DNA of 64,000 bases from UBA1479 sp048263775 (GCA_048263775.1 JBLXDU010000010.1:62001-126000), one strand, 5' to 3'. Counted from the first letter of the stretch, positions 25,553 through 37,064 are shown. Made by a program: numbers and translations. The notes: generated from the letters alone by a model not told the origin.

Positions 25553-26113
25553 TCGCAAATCCCGATCCCCCCGGACCCCTCAGCATTGCTGAGGTTGGGG
25601 GCCGGGAGGACAAAGGCGACGATTTGCGCGGAATAAAGAACCGCTCAAGGTCTTACACATCCTCATTCCCAGGCCCGTCACCCTCCGGGCCGACCCCAGG
25701 CCTGTCCCCCCAGGCCGAACCGGTGGTGTGCCCCCCAGCACTCCTCCCCAACGCGACCGGCGCCCCCGCGCCGGTCGCGTTCTTTTGTGGACTGTTTGGC
25801 GGCGCCCCCGCGCCGGTCGCATTTTTTTGTGGGTTGTGTGGCGGCGCCCCCGCGCCGGTCGCATTCTGTTCTTTTGCGGGAAGGTAAGAGGTGACATTTC
25901 CAGACCGCCGCTCTGGCCGCATGCATTCTGCCCCGTTGGCCGTTTCCCGGGCCCGGCGGGCCGCTATCCTTCATGCTGGTGGTGGTGCGGTCCTGTTCGC
26001 AATGCCGACCTTTCTGGACAGGCCCCCGGCTTGCCGGTAAAACCGTCGCTTCCATCCGCGACCGCCTGATATCTTCGCTTTAAACCCCTGACCCCTGGGC
26101 TTAAATAACGACC
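25553..26113. other. Intergenic region between recA and alaS
   Basis: About 560 bp without a convincing gene. Just after recA there is a perfect 7-bp hairpin (CCTCAGC at 25578-25584 and its complement at 25588-25594) without a T-run. The triple 42-bp terminator-like repeat follows at 25759-25884. The remaining 230 bp before alaS shows no clear promoter and no good ribosome-binding site. Open frames across the repeat exist only because 42 is divisible by 3. Confidence 0.7.
25759..25884 (+). repeat. Three 42-bp tandem terminator-like repeats
   Basis: The 20-base core GGCGCCCCCGCGCCGGTCGC occurs at 25759, 25801 and 25843, exactly 42 bp apart, each followed by a T-rich stretch (GTTCTTTTG, ATTTTTTTG, ATTCTGTTCTTTTG). 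Copy one extends left into a 14-bp perfect stem (25750-25763 with 25768-25781, loop CCCC), a strong plus-strand terminator. Copies two and three have only about 6-bp stems around the same CCCC loop. It is probably the recA terminator, multiplied by tandem duplication. Confidence 0.75.
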
Positions 26114-28777
<2,664 letters not shown>

Positions 28778-28785
28778 GCAGACCG

Positions 28786-29637
28786 ATGACCCAGAAATTT
28801 TCCGGCACCGATACCTTCGTCGCGACCGAAGATCTGCAAGTCGCGGTCAACGCCGCCATCAACCTGGAACGCCCGCTGCTGATCAAGGGCGAACCGGGAA
28901 CGGGCAAGACCGTTCTGGCGGCCGAGGTCGCCGCCGCCATCAACGCCCCCCTGATCCAATGGCACGTGAAGTCGACCACCCGCGCACAACAGGGGCTTTA
29001 TGAATACGATGCCGTGGCGCGGCTGCGTGATTCACAACTGGGCGATGCGCGGGTCCACGACATCGGCAACTACATCATCCGTGGCAAGCTGTGGGAGGCC
29101 TTCGATGCGCCCGAGCGTCCGGTGCTGCTGATCGACGAAATCGACAAGGCGGATATCGAATTCCCCAACGATCTGCTGCTCGAACTCGACCGCATGGAAT
29201 TCTACGTCTACGAGACCAAGGAAACCGTGAAGGCGACGCGCAGGCCCATCGTCATCATTACGTCCAATAACGAGAAGGAACTGCCGGACGCCTTCCTGCG
29301 CCGCTGTTTCTTCCACTACATCCGGTTCCCCGACGAAGACACCATGCGTCAGATCATCGACGTCCATCATCCGGGCATCCAGAAGCGCCTGGTGGCCGAG
29401 GCGCTGAACCTGTTCTATGACCTTCGCGAGGTTCCGGGGCTGAAGAAGAAGCCGTCGACGTCGGAATTGCTCGACTGGCTGAAGCTGCTGATGATCGAGG
29501 ACATCCCGCCGGAAACGCTCCGCTCCGGCGATAAGAAAGACCTGATCCCGCCGCTCTACGGCGCCTTGTTGAAGAACGAGCAGGACGTCCACCTGCTGGA
29601 GCGGCTGGCCTTCCTCAACCGCCGCGAGGGCGGCTGA
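28786..29637 (+). CDS. MoxR-family AAA+ ATPase
   Basis: A 283-residue MoxR-type ATPase with Walker A GEPGTGKT (about residues 36-43), Walker B VLLIDEIDKAD, sensor-1 ITSNNEKELPDAFLRRC and an arginine finger in that segment. MoxR ATPases act as chaperones with VWA-domain partners in metal-centre or complex assembly. A CoxE-like VWA protein is encoded at 31773-32948, three genes away. The C-terminal part (about 190-283) is the lid region. Confidence 0.92.
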   Translation: MTQKFSGTDTFVATEDLQVAVNAAINLERPLLIKGEPGTGKTVLAAEVAAAINAPLIQWHVKSTTRAQQGLYEYDAVARLRDSQLGDARVHDIGNYIIRGKLWEAFDAPERPVLLIDEIDKADIEFPNDLLLELDRMEFYVYETKETVKATRRPIVIITSNNEKELPDAFLRRCFFHYIRFPDEDTMRQIIDVHHPGIQKRLVAEALNLFYDLREVPGLKKKPSTSELLDWLKLLMIEDIPPETLRSGDKKDLIPPLYGALLKNEQDVHLLERLAFLNRREGG

Positions 29638-29644
29638 GGCGGCC

Positions 29645-29956
29645 ATGCGCTGTCCCGCCTGCGGTACCAAGTTCAAGAGCTTGTCCAGCTGGCCGCTGGC
29701 CGCCGGACGGCCCGTGATCTGCGGCAATTGCGGCACGGCGAGCAAGCGCCTGGGGCGTTGGAAGCCGCTGTTGATCGCCGTCGCGCTTCTGTTCGCTTTC
29801 CACCAGATGATCGGCATGTTCGCCCTGACCCTCTCCGGCACGGTTCTGCTGCTGGTCGGCCTAATCCTGCTGTCCATGACCGTGGACGAGGCGACGATCC
29901 AGTTGGTTCCAGTCGACGGACCCGCGCCCGACCCGGAAGACGTGCCCAAGGCCTGA
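29645..29956 (+). CDS. Small zinc-ribbon membrane protein
   Basis: A 103-residue protein with an N-terminal zinc ribbon (CPAC at residues 3-6 and CGNC at about 26-29). Two hydrophobic helices follow (about 41-58 and 62-79), then an acidic tail. No known function. It begins 7 bp after the MoxR stop, so it is probably co-transcribed. Confidence 0.65.
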   Translation: MRCPACGTKFKSLSSWPLAAGRPVICGNCGTASKRLGRWKPLLIAVALLFAFHQMIGMFALTLSGTVLLLVGLILLSMTVDEATIQLVPVDGPAPDPEDVPKA

Positions 29957-30021
29957 CACTGTCCTCCCTGGCCCCCGGAGGGCCGGTCGGATAAGCTGGA
30001 AAGTACTTGAAGGGTGGCGTC

Positions 30022-31350
30022 ATGAACCTGAACACGATTCTCGATCCTGACCGGCTTCGCCAGTGGCTCGATGCTGCGCTCGCGTGGCTTGAGGTTCATC
30101 TGCTGGCCGTCGACAATCTTGTCCAACTCGGTGTGATCGTCGCGACCTTCATCGCCGCGCGCCTTCTGTCGCCCCGGCTGGAGGCCGTTCTCGACCGTCG
30201 GCCGGATCAAGGCTGGTACGCAAGGTTCGGCGCCCCCGTGGCGACGGCACTTAAGCCCGTCGCCCGGCCGGTATTGTGGCTATTGGCCTTGTGGTTCGCC
30301 GTGTTCGCGGCCAAGGGCGCCGCCTGGCCCCATCACTTGATGGAGGCGGCGGTCTCGCTGCTGACGGCCTGGGCGGTGATCCGCCTGGCCTCCGGCCTGA
30401 TCCGCAATCCATTCTGGGCCCGCGCCATCGCCGTGACCGCCTGGACCATCGCCGCCCTTAACCTTCTGGGCCTGCTCGACCCGGCCATGCGTACCTTGGA
30501 CGACATGGCGCTCAACCTGGGTGAATTCCGCCTGTCCGTCCTGGGCATGATCAAGGCGGTGTTGCTGTCGGCCCTGTTCCTTTATCTCGCCTCCGTGACG
30601 TCACGAATCGCGGAAACCCGCATCAACGCCTCGGACAGCCTGACACCGTCCATGCGGGTGCTGTTCGGCAAGTTCGCCCGGGTGTTTCTCTATGCGCTGG
30701 CCATCGCCCTGGCCCTGGAAAGCGTGGGCATCAATCTGGCGGTCTTCGCCGTGTTCGGCGGCGCCTTGGGCCTTGGTATCGGCTTCGGCCTGCAGAAGGT
30801 CGTCTCGAACCTGATGTCGGGAATCATCCTGCTTATGGACCGTTCGGTGAAGCCTGGCGACGTGATCGCCGTGGGTGATACCTTCGGCTGGATCAACACC
30901 CTGGGTGCCCGCTATGTCTCGGTCATTACCCGCGACGGGACCGAGCACCTGATCCCCAACGAGGAGCTGATATCCCAGCGGGTCGAGAACTGGTCCTACT
31001 CAAATTCCATGATCCGCCAGAAGGTGCCGATCGGCATCGATTACGGCGCTGACGTGCATCTGGCGCGGGAATTGGCGATGCAGGCCGCCGACGGGGTCAA
31101 CCGGGTGCTGAAGGACCCCAAGCCGGTCTGCCACCTGATTGAATTCGGCGACAATGCGGTGATTTTGGAACTTCGGTTCTGGATCGACGATCCCCAGAAC
31201 GGCGTCGCCAACGTGCGCAGCGAGGTTCAGTTGCGCATTTGGGACCTGTTCCATGAACACGGCGTGGTGTTCCCGTTCCCGCAGCGTGATCTGCATTTGC
31301 GCTCGTCCGTGCCGCTCAAGGTCGAAGTTTCGGCGCCGGACAAGGACTGA
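30022..31350 (+). CDS. MscS-family mechanosensitive channel
   Basis: A 442-residue protein with several N-terminal membrane helices (about residues 30-200) and then the MscS pore and beta domain. These show NLAVFAVFGGALGLGIGFGLQKVVSNLMSGIILLMDRSVKPGDVIAVGDTFGWI, read in pieces, with the GLQ/NLMSG pore-helix motif. The soluble C-terminal domain ends in a strand typical of the cage. It relieves osmotic pressure. ATG 30022 was preferred over an upstream TTG because GAAGGG lies in front of it. Confidence 0.88.
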   Translation: MNLNTILDPDRLRQWLDAALAWLEVHLLAVDNLVQLGVIVATFIAARLLSPRLEAVLDRRPDQGWYARFGAPVATALKPVARPVLWLLALWFAVFAAKGAAWPHHLMEAAVSLLTAWAVIRLASGLIRNPFWARAIAVTAWTIAALNLLGLLDPAMRTLDDMALNLGEFRLSVLGMIKAVLLSALFLYLASVTSRIAETRINASDSLTPSMRVLFGKFARVFLYALAIALALESVGINLAVFAVFGGALGLGIGFGLQKVVSNLMSGIILLMDRSVKPGDVIAVGDTFGWINTLGARYVSVITRDGTEHLIPNEELISQRVENWSYSNSMIRQKVPIGIDYGADVHLARELAMQAADGVNRVLKDPKPVCHLIEFGDNAVILELRFWIDDPQNGVANVRSEVQLRIWDLFHEHGVVFPFPQRDLHLRSSVPLKVEVSAPDKD

Positions 31351-31353
31351 GCG

Positions 31354-31662
31354 TCAGGAAACGATTTCACCGGCGACGTTATCGACGACCACGGGCGATT
31401 CGAAATAAGTCAGGCGCGGCGGCGAGCCGTAGCGTTCGGTGATCGAGGCGACCCAATCGGCGTTCAATAGGGCATCGGCCTCGGCCCGTGTGCCGAACAC
31501 ATAGGCCCCGCCGCCGGTCATGGTTTCTTCGTTGTACAGGTAGAATTTGCGCAGCAGGCCGGGGGCCCCCAGGTATTTTTGCGAGCTGTCCTGAAAGCGC
31601 GCGGTGGCGTCCGCCAGGGTCGTGCCGGGCGGCAGGTCGAAATTAACGACGACGGTGATCAT
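31354..31662 (-). CDS. YdhR-like putative monooxygenase
   Basis: A 102-residue protein of the ABM/YdhR dimeric alpha-beta barrel type. It has ITVVVNFDLPPGTTLADATARF, PGLLRKFYLYNEE and the GGGAYVFGTRAEADALL strand-helix near the C terminus. The family has been called a monooxygenase on structural grounds; the substrate is unknown. It converges on the mscS gene with only 3 bp between stops. Confidence 0.7.
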   Translation of the reverse strand: MITVVVNFDLPPGTTLADATARFQDSSQKYLGAPGLLRKFYLYNEETMTGGGAYVFGTRAEADALLNADWVASITERYGSPPRLTYFESPVVVDNVAGEIVS

Positions 31663-31772
31663 GGATGGGCTCCCGTTTGAATAGTTTGTTATGTGGGTGC
31701 CAGCTTATCCGCTCCCCCGGCAGCATAGAAGCAGGATTGGCAGGGGCGGGGTGGCGGGGCTAAGGTGCGGCC

Positions 31773-32948
31773 ATGTTCATCAATTTCTTCCTCGAACTGC
31801 GGTCGGCCAAGGTGCCCGTGTCCTTGCGGGAATACCTGACCCTGCTGGACGCCATGGACGCCGGCTTGGCGGACTACAGCATCGAGCATTTCTACTATCT
31901 GTCCCGCGCCGCCCTGGTGAAGGACGAAAAGAACCTGGATAAGTTCGACCAGGTGTTCGGCCATGTCTTCAAGGGGCTGGAGCAGACGGAACAAGTCGAC
32001 GTTCAGGACATTCCCGAGGAATGGCTGCGCAAGCTGGCGGAGCGCACCCTGACGCCGGAAGAACGGGCGCAGATCGAAGCGCTGGGCGGCTGGGACAAGC
32101 TGATGGAGACGCTGAAAAAGCGCCTGGAGGAGCAGAAAAAGCGCCACCAGGGCGGATCGAAGTGGATCGGCACCGCCGGCACGTCGCCCTTCGGCGCCTA
32201 CGGCTACAATCCGGAAGGGGTGCGCATCGGCCAGGACGACAACCGCAACTTCCGCGCCGTGAAGGTCTGGGACAAGCGTGAATTCAAGAACCTGGACGAC
32301 ACGCTGGAACTCGGCACCCGCAACATCAAGGTCGCATTGCGTCGCCTGCGCCAATTCGCCCGGCAGGGGGCGCCGACGGAACTGGACCTGGACGGCACCA
32401 TTCGCAACACGGCCAAAAGCGGCTATCTCGACATCCGCATGGTGCCGGAACGCCATAACGCAGTGAAGGTGCTGTTATTTTTGGATGTGGGCGGGTCCAT
32501 GAACCCGCATGTCCGGGTGATGGAAGAATTGTTTTCCGCCGCGCGGTCCGAATTCAAGCATCTGGAATATTTCTATTTCCACAACTGCCCGTATGAGCGC
32601 GTGTGGAAGGACAACATTCGCCGTCGCACGGACACGATCCCGACCTGGGAGGTGCTGCACACCTATCCGGCCGATTATAAGATCATCTTTGTCGGCGACG
32701 CCTCCATGAGCCCCTACGAGATCGCCTATCCCGGCGGCAGCGTCGAGCATTGGAACGAGGAAGCGGGCAGCCTGTGGATGCAGCGCATCCTTGGCGTCTA
32801 TTCGCGGGCGGTCTGGCTCAATCCCGTGAAAGAGGATTGGTGGGGCCATACCCAGTCCGTCGACATGATCCGGCGGCTGATGGGCGGGCGCATGTTTCCG
32901 CTGACCCTGGACGGCCTCGACCGGGCGACCCGCGAACTGGTGCGCTAG
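31773..32948 (+). CDS. VWA-domain (CoxE-like) protein
   Basis: A 391-residue protein with a helical N-terminal half and a C-terminal von Willebrand A-type fold. The metal-site motif is altered: VLLFLDVGGSMN carries DxGGS in place of DxSGS. It also has VGDASMSPYEI, probably the later Asp of the site. CoxE-like proteins work with MoxR ATPases, and the MoxR gene at 28786 is the likely partner. The functional target is unknown. Confidence 0.82.
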   Translation: MFINFFLELRSAKVPVSLREYLTLLDAMDAGLADYSIEHFYYLSRAALVKDEKNLDKFDQVFGHVFKGLEQTEQVDVQDIPEEWLRKLAERTLTPEERAQIEALGGWDKLMETLKKRLEEQKKRHQGGSKWIGTAGTSPFGAYGYNPEGVRIGQDDNRNFRAVKVWDKREFKNLDDTLELGTRNIKVALRRLRQFARQGAPTELDLDGTIRNTAKSGYLDIRMVPERHNAVKVLLFLDVGGSMNPHVRVMEELFSAARSEFKHLEYFYFHNCPYERVWKDNIRRRTDTIPTWEVLHTYPADYKIIFVGDASMSPYEIAYPGGSVEHWNEEAGSLWMQRILGVYSRAVWLNPVKEDWWGHTQSVDMIRRLMGGRMFPLTLDGLDRATRELVR

Positions 32949-32967
32949 GGCCGCCCGGGGGGCTGTT

Positions 32968-33516
32968 TTACTTCTTGGCCTTATCCGCGTCGGCGGCGAC
33001 CTGCATCTTGATGATCTTGTCCGGATCGACGGGCGGCTCGCCGCGTTCGAGCATGCCGACGAACTTCATGCCGTCCGTGACCTGACCCCAGACGGTGTAT
33101 TGGCCGTCAAGATGGGCGGTCCGCGCAAAGCAGATGAAGAATTGGCTGTCGGCGCTGTCCGGGTTCATGGCGCGGGCCATGCCGACGGTGCCGCGCTTGA
33201 ACGGCTCGGACGAGAATTCCGCCGGCAGGTTCTGGCCGCTGCCGCCCATGCCGGTACCCGTGGGATCACCGCCCTGGGCCATGAAGCCGCCGATGACACG
33301 GTGGAACACCAGGCCGTCATAGAAGCCCTCGCGGGTCAGTTCCTTGATCCGCGCAACATGCTTGGGCGCCAGGTCCGGGCGCAGTTCGATCACCACGCGG
33401 CCGTGCGTGGTGTCCATGTAAAGGGTGTTTTCCGGGTCCATGGCTTCGGCGTCATTCATCGCACCGATCCCCAGGACAAGAGCGAACGCGGCGAAAAGGG
33501 ACAGCAGACGTTGCAT
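32968..33516 (-). CDS. Periplasmic peptidyl-prolyl isomerase (cyclophilin)
   Basis: A 182-residue cyclophilin with a signal peptide (residues 1 to about 25, ending DAEA). The domain has THGRVVIELRPDLAPKHVARIKEL, FHRVIGGFMAQGGDPTGTG, the SQFFICF strand and the YTVWGQVTDGM motif. Catalytic Arg (FHRV), Phe and Gln (MAQGGD) residues are present. It helps fold exported proteins. A Shine-Dalgarno AAGGGAG lies before the ATG. Confidence 0.93.
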   Translation of the reverse strand: MQRLLSLFAAFALVLGIGAMNDAEAMDPENTLYMDTTHGRVVIELRPDLAPKHVARIKELTREGFYDGLVFHRVIGGFMAQGGDPTGTGMGGSGQNLPAEFSSEPFKRGTVGMARAMNPDSADSQFFICFARTAHLDGQYTVWGQVTDGMKFVGMLERGEPPVDPDKIIKMQVAADADKAKK

Positions 33517-33569
33517 GGAAAAAGACTCCCTTGGATTTCTTGGTGATGGATCAAATCGTTCATATCATC

Positions 33570-33589
33570 GTCCGGGCGATGGCCCGGAC
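33570..33589. terminator. Hairpin between the cyclophilin and cheZ-like genes
   Basis: A perfect 8-bp stem GTCCGGGC/GCCCGGAC with a GATG loop. There is no good T-run on either side, but it lies 45 bp after the end of the cheZ-like gene and may end that transcript. Confidence 0.4.
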
Positions 33590-33634
33590 ACTCCTTTGAT
33601 TGTGATGGTCGATGGTGACGGTTTCGGTTGCAGG

Positions 33635-34165
33635 TCAGTCGAACAGCTTGTCGATTTCGTCCTGCGTGACGCCCTCGCCCTGAAGCTGCGGGCCTTGAAG
33701 AAGCTGTTCGTCCTCGGTCTTGTCTTCGTCTTCGATCTCGACGCTTTCGATGTGTTCCTTGCCGAAGATCTGGATCAGCGTATTGACCCGTGATTCCACA
33801 TAGGTCACCGATCGGGCGATCTTGGTCACGCGCTGGCCGGTGATGTCCTGAAAGGTGCAGGCCTCGAAGATGTTGGAGGAGTTGTTTTCCAACTCGTCCA
33901 GCAGGGCCAGGATTTCCGGGTTATCGGTCTTTTCGCGGATCGTGCCGATGGTGTCGGAATTCTGTTCGACCACTTCCATGATCGAGTTGGTGGCCTCTTC
34001 CGTGGCCTTGACGATGGCGTCGAGCTGGTCGGACATGTTGTCGAACCGCCCATTGCCTTCGTCGGAACGGGTGATCGCGGCGACTTCCTTGCGAACCCGC
34101 TGAATGTAATTGAAAAGATTAAGGATTTCTGCCTGAAGCAGTTCCAGCTCTTCCTTGGTTTCCAT
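33635..34165 (-). CDS. Second CheZ-like phosphatase
   Basis: A 176-residue protein resembling CheZ. It has a helical body and the catalytic motif ACTFQDITGQRVTKIA, with Asp107 and Gln111 at the catalytic positions. An acidic linker follows, and the C-terminal tail VTQDEIDKLFD resembles the CheY-binding peptide. It is shorter than the 221-residue CheZ at 8023. It has no chemotaxis neighbour here; a cyclophilin and meaB flank it. ATG 34165 was chosen over an upstream GTG at 34177. It may act on CheY or on another receiver protein. Confidence 0.8.
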   Translation of the reverse strand: METKEELELLQAEILNLFNYIQRVRKEVAAITRSDEGNGRFDNMSDQLDAIVKATEEATNSIMEVVEQNSDTIGTIREKTDNPEILALLDELENNSSNIFEACTFQDITGQRVTKIARSVTYVESRVNTLIQIFGKEHIESVEIEDEDKTEDEQLLQGPQLQGEGVTQDEIDKLFD

Positions 34166-34247
34166 GCGTCGAACCACCCGCCGTTGGCCTGATTTTCATC
34201 TTCTATTTTGCCGCATGGTAGCGGCTAAAACGAGAAAATCCATACAT

Positions 34248-35291
34248 TTAGGCGTCTTTGTCCATCTGGTTCCCAGCCGCCCGGAACGCCGACAGGATGC
34301 GCCGCGCGGCCTCGCTGGGGCCGACGGCACCCTCGGCGACGGCGGGTTCCAGGTCCGCAAGGGCCTGCTTCACGGCGGGCGCGGACCGAAGCTCGCCCAA
34401 CAGGGTTTCGTTAACTTCGTTCCACATCCAGGCCCTGGCTTGCTCCGCGCGGCAGGCGTCGAACCGGCCCGACGATTGCGTCGCCGTGCGGAAGGCTTCG
34501 ACCGATTGCCAGATATCGTCGAGCCCATCGCCGGTCACGGCGGAGCATTTCACCACCTGAGGTGACCAGTCGGCGTTTTCCGGGCGCAGCAGATGCAGGG
34601 CGGAAGTGTAATCCCGCCGCGCCCGTTCCGCCGCCGGTGCCAAGTCGCCGTCGGCCTTGTTGACGACGATCAGGTCGGCCATCTCGACGATGCCCTTCTT
34701 GATGCCCTGCAGGTCGTCGCCGCCGCCGGGGGCGAGCAGCAACAGGAACATGTCGACCAGATCCTTGACCGCCGTTTCCGATTGGCCGACGCCGACGGTT
34801 TCGATCAGCACCACATCGTAGCCGGCGGCCTCGACCGCGATGATGGCTTCCCGCGTGCGTCGGGCGACGCCGCCCAGGGTGCCGCCGGAGGGCGAGGGCC
34901 GGATATAGGCGTTGCGTGCACGGGCGAGCTTTTCCATGCGCGTCTTGTCGCCCAGGATCGAGCCGCCGGAGCGCGGGCTGGTCGGATCGACGGCAAGCAC
35001 GGCGACCTTGTGGCCGCGGTCGACCAGGGCCAGGCCGAAGGCTTCGATGAAGGTGGACTTGCCGACGCCGGGGATGCCGGTGATGCCGATGCGGATGGAT
35101 TTTCCCGCCGCCGGCAAAAGCGCGCGGATCAGGGCTTCACCCTGCATCCGGTGGTCGGCGCGGCCTGATTCCAGCAGGGTGATGGCGCGGGCGAGGGCGC
35201 GCAGATCGCCGGCCGCGACCTTGTCTCCCAGGTCACGGGCCATTGCCTCGGCGGTGGTGTCGGAGGCGGTCAACGGGGATGCGGGCGTCAA
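34248..35291 (-). CDS. meaB: Methylmalonyl-CoA mutase-associated GTPase MeaB
   Basis: A 347-residue G3E-family GTPase with Walker A GIPGVGKST, VDPTSPRSGGSILGDK, the switch region IETVGVGQSE, and NKADGD for guanine recognition. MeaB protects and reloads methylmalonyl-CoA mutase. No mutase gene is in the window. The start is probably the TTG at 35291, which overlaps the upstream stop (TTGA) and has AAGGGC before it. The ATG at 35243 is possible but lacks a ribosome-binding site. Confidence 0.92.
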   Translation of the reverse strand: MTPASPLTASDTTAEAMARDLGDKVAAGDLRALARAITLLESGRADHRMQGEALIRALLPAAGKSIRIGITGIPGVGKSTFIEAFGLALVDRGHKVAVLAVDPTSPRSGGSILGDKTRMEKLARARNAYIRPSPSGGTLGGVARRTREAIIAVEAAGYDVVLIETVGVGQSETAVKDLVDMFLLLLAPGGGDDLQGIKKGIVEMADLIVVNKADGDLAPAAERARRDYTSALHLLRPENADWSPQVVKCSAVTGDGLDDIWQSVEAFRTATQSSGRFDACRAEQARAWMWNEVNETLLGELRSAPAVKQALADLEPAVAEGAVGPSEAARRILSAFRAAGNQMDKDA

Positions 35292-35650
35292 CGTCCGCCC
35301 TTGGTGGGATCGAGGCCGAAGGCTTCAAGCGCCATGGCCTGCAGCTTGATCTTCTGATCCGGGCCCAGTTCGTCGAGAATCTTGGTCTTCTGCTTGCGCA
35401 CGGCCAGGGCCTGTTGGATCAGCGCCTTGCGCTCACCGGTCAGTTTAGGCTTGGACGCCAGTTCCTTTTCCGCTGATTCCAACGCCTGGCGGGCGGCGAC
35501 GCGCAGTTCCTCGGCGCTGGCGGGCAGGGCTTCGGGGGCGGCTGCCTGGGGCGCCGTTTTGGCGCGCTGTTTGGCGGCGTCCAGGGTCGAGCGGGCCTTC
35601 TTGTCCATGACCACGGACAACAGCGCTTTGGAAAAGACCTTTTTCAGCAT
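35288..35650 (-). CDS. Small helical Lys/Ala-rich protein
   Basis: A 120-residue, basic, mostly helical protein (many Lys and Ala, no Cys, no membrane segment) that I do not recognise. It directly precedes meaB, with the stop overlapping the TTG start by 3 bases, suggesting a shared transcript and coupled translation. The C-terminal half (LGPDQKIKLQAMALEAFGL) resembles a conserved domain more than the variable middle does. Confidence 0.6.
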   Translation of the reverse strand: MLKKVFSKALLSVVMDKKARSTLDAAKQRAKTAPQAAAPEALPASAEELRVAARQALESAEKELASKPKLTGERKALIQQALAVRKQKTKILDELGPDQKIKLQAMALEAFGLDPTKGGR

Positions 35651-35759
35651 GCCGGAACCTTAATCAAGATGTCCGCCGCAACGGCGACGGGGCCAAGACT
35701 ATCCTATGGTGGTCAGGGCTGACAAAGGGTTAACGCGGGGGCTGGAAAACCAGGGCGCC

Positions 35760-37064
35760 TTAAAGGCGGCTCGGCGCTTCCTGTTCCGTGAAATCGGGAA
35801 TCCAGCGCAGGAAATAGGGCAGGGCGCGGCGGCGCTGTTCCGCGTTCGTGCCGTGGCTTGAGGTGAAGGACTTGAACACATTGTAGCCGAAGGCGTCCTT
35901 GGCGGTCAGGTACACCCAAAGCGCCGTCAGCTCGCCCGAACAGGGGGCCGTGTCCTTGATCAGCGCGTTCAGATGGTCGCGCGCCGCCCCTTCGCGGGCC
36001 TGGTTGGAGCCGTATTCCTGTTGCAGCATCTGCTTGACCGCCTGCTGCTCCTCGTCGACCTGTTCCGGATAATATTCGAACAGGGACTTGAGGAAGATGA
36101 AATCCTCCATCTTCGGCGGGCTGTAGGTGACCTCGGGCCCGGCGATGGTGTTCCAAAACCCCTTGGCGTGATCCAGTTCGGTGGTGTCGGCCACGGCCTC
36201 GCGTTCGACGATTTTTTCCTCTTTCTGGAAAAATCCCAGGAATCCACCGGTCTTCTTGGTCGTCACCTTGGTCTTCGCCGACTTCTGCGGCGGCGGCTTG
36301 TCGCTGGTCAAAAAGCGTTCGATGTCGCCCAGGCCGTCTTCCCACATACTGCGCACGGGGTTGGCTTTTTTTGGTTTGTCGAAGATTTCGCGAAAGGCGC
36401 TTTCCTCGAAATTCCGGGCCTTCAATTCGTCACCCAAAACCATGATCCGGCGGTTGGTGAAGAACCGGTGCATGAAGTGTTCCTTGATCGCCGTGACCAG
36501 ATTGTCGCCGAAGCGGGTCGACAGCGGGAAGGGTGTGGGCGTCAGCGTGTGTTGCGGCACGTACCACAGCATGGCGCGCTTGCGCAGGTACTTGCAGATC
36601 TGTTCCGTGAAGGCCTCGGTGAAGGGGGTGTCTTCCCAGGGCTTTTCGGGCTTGGCCGGTTTCGCGGCGGCGGCCGGCTTCTTGGCGGCAGGTTTGCCCT
36701 TGGCGGCCTTGCCTTTTGCGGCGCCCGCGGGCTTGGCATCCGCCCCCGCCGGGCGTTTCTTGCGCCGCTTTTTGCGGCGCGGGGCATCGCCGCTTGATGC
36801 CTTGTCGAAGGCTTCCAGAAGTTCCGACGCGCGGATGCGCGCCCGCTGGGTGAATTCCGGGTCCTTCAACTGGCCGCAGGCTTCAAGGAAGGTCAGGGTC
36901 GTCTGGGTCGCCTGGGCCACGTCGGGCTGCACCTTGCCGCCGGCATTGGCCTTCAGCTCCTTGACGATGCCGTCCACGGCGTTGTCGACAGCCGTCATCA
37001 GCGTCGCCTTGTCCGTGTCGGGCGATAGGCCGGCCAGCGCATTGATGATGCTTTGCGTGCTCAA
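35760..37064 (-). CDS. Unknown 434-residue protein with a Lys/Ala-rich linker
   Basis: A cytoplasmic protein without recognised family. It has a short helical N-terminal module (residues 1 to about 85) and a very basic Lys/Ala/Pro linker (about 95-145, with RRKKRRKKR). A long C-terminal domain (about 150-434) is rich in aromatic residues (FFTNRRIMVLGDEL, FIFLKSLFEYYPEQVDEEQQ, FTSSHGTN). The linker could bind nucleic acid. The start is uncertain: the TTG at 37064 has AGAGG upstream. The frame stays open further up, but that part reads as non-coding. Confidence 0.55.
   Translation of the reverse strand: MSTQSIINALAGLSPDTDKATLMTAVDNAVDGIVKELKANAGGKVQPDVAQATQTTLTFLEACGQLKDPEFTQRARIRASELLEAFDKASSGDAPRRKKRRKKRPAGADAKPAGAAKGKAAKGKPAAKKPAAAAKPAKPEKPWEDTPFTEAFTEQICKYLRKRAMLWYVPQHTLTPTPFPLSTRFGDNLVTAIKEHFMHRFFTNRRIMVLGDELKARNFEESAFREIFDKPKKANPVRSMWEDGLGDIERFLTSDKPPPQKSAKTKVTTKKTGGFLGFFQKEEKIVEREAVADTTELDHAKGFWNTIAGPEVTYSPPKMEDFIFLKSLFEYYPEQVDEEQQAVKQMLQQEYGSNQAREGAARDHLNALIKDTAPCSGELTALWVYLTAKDAFGYNVFKSFTSSHGTNAEQRRRALPYFLRWIPDFTEQEAPSRL

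Noticed and set aside
25624..25887. Open frame with 14-residue GAPAPVAF repeats across the recA-alaS gap
   Set aside because: The repeats come from the 42-bp terminator-like units, whose length is divisible by 3; both strands stay open there. No ribosome-binding site or family resemblance.
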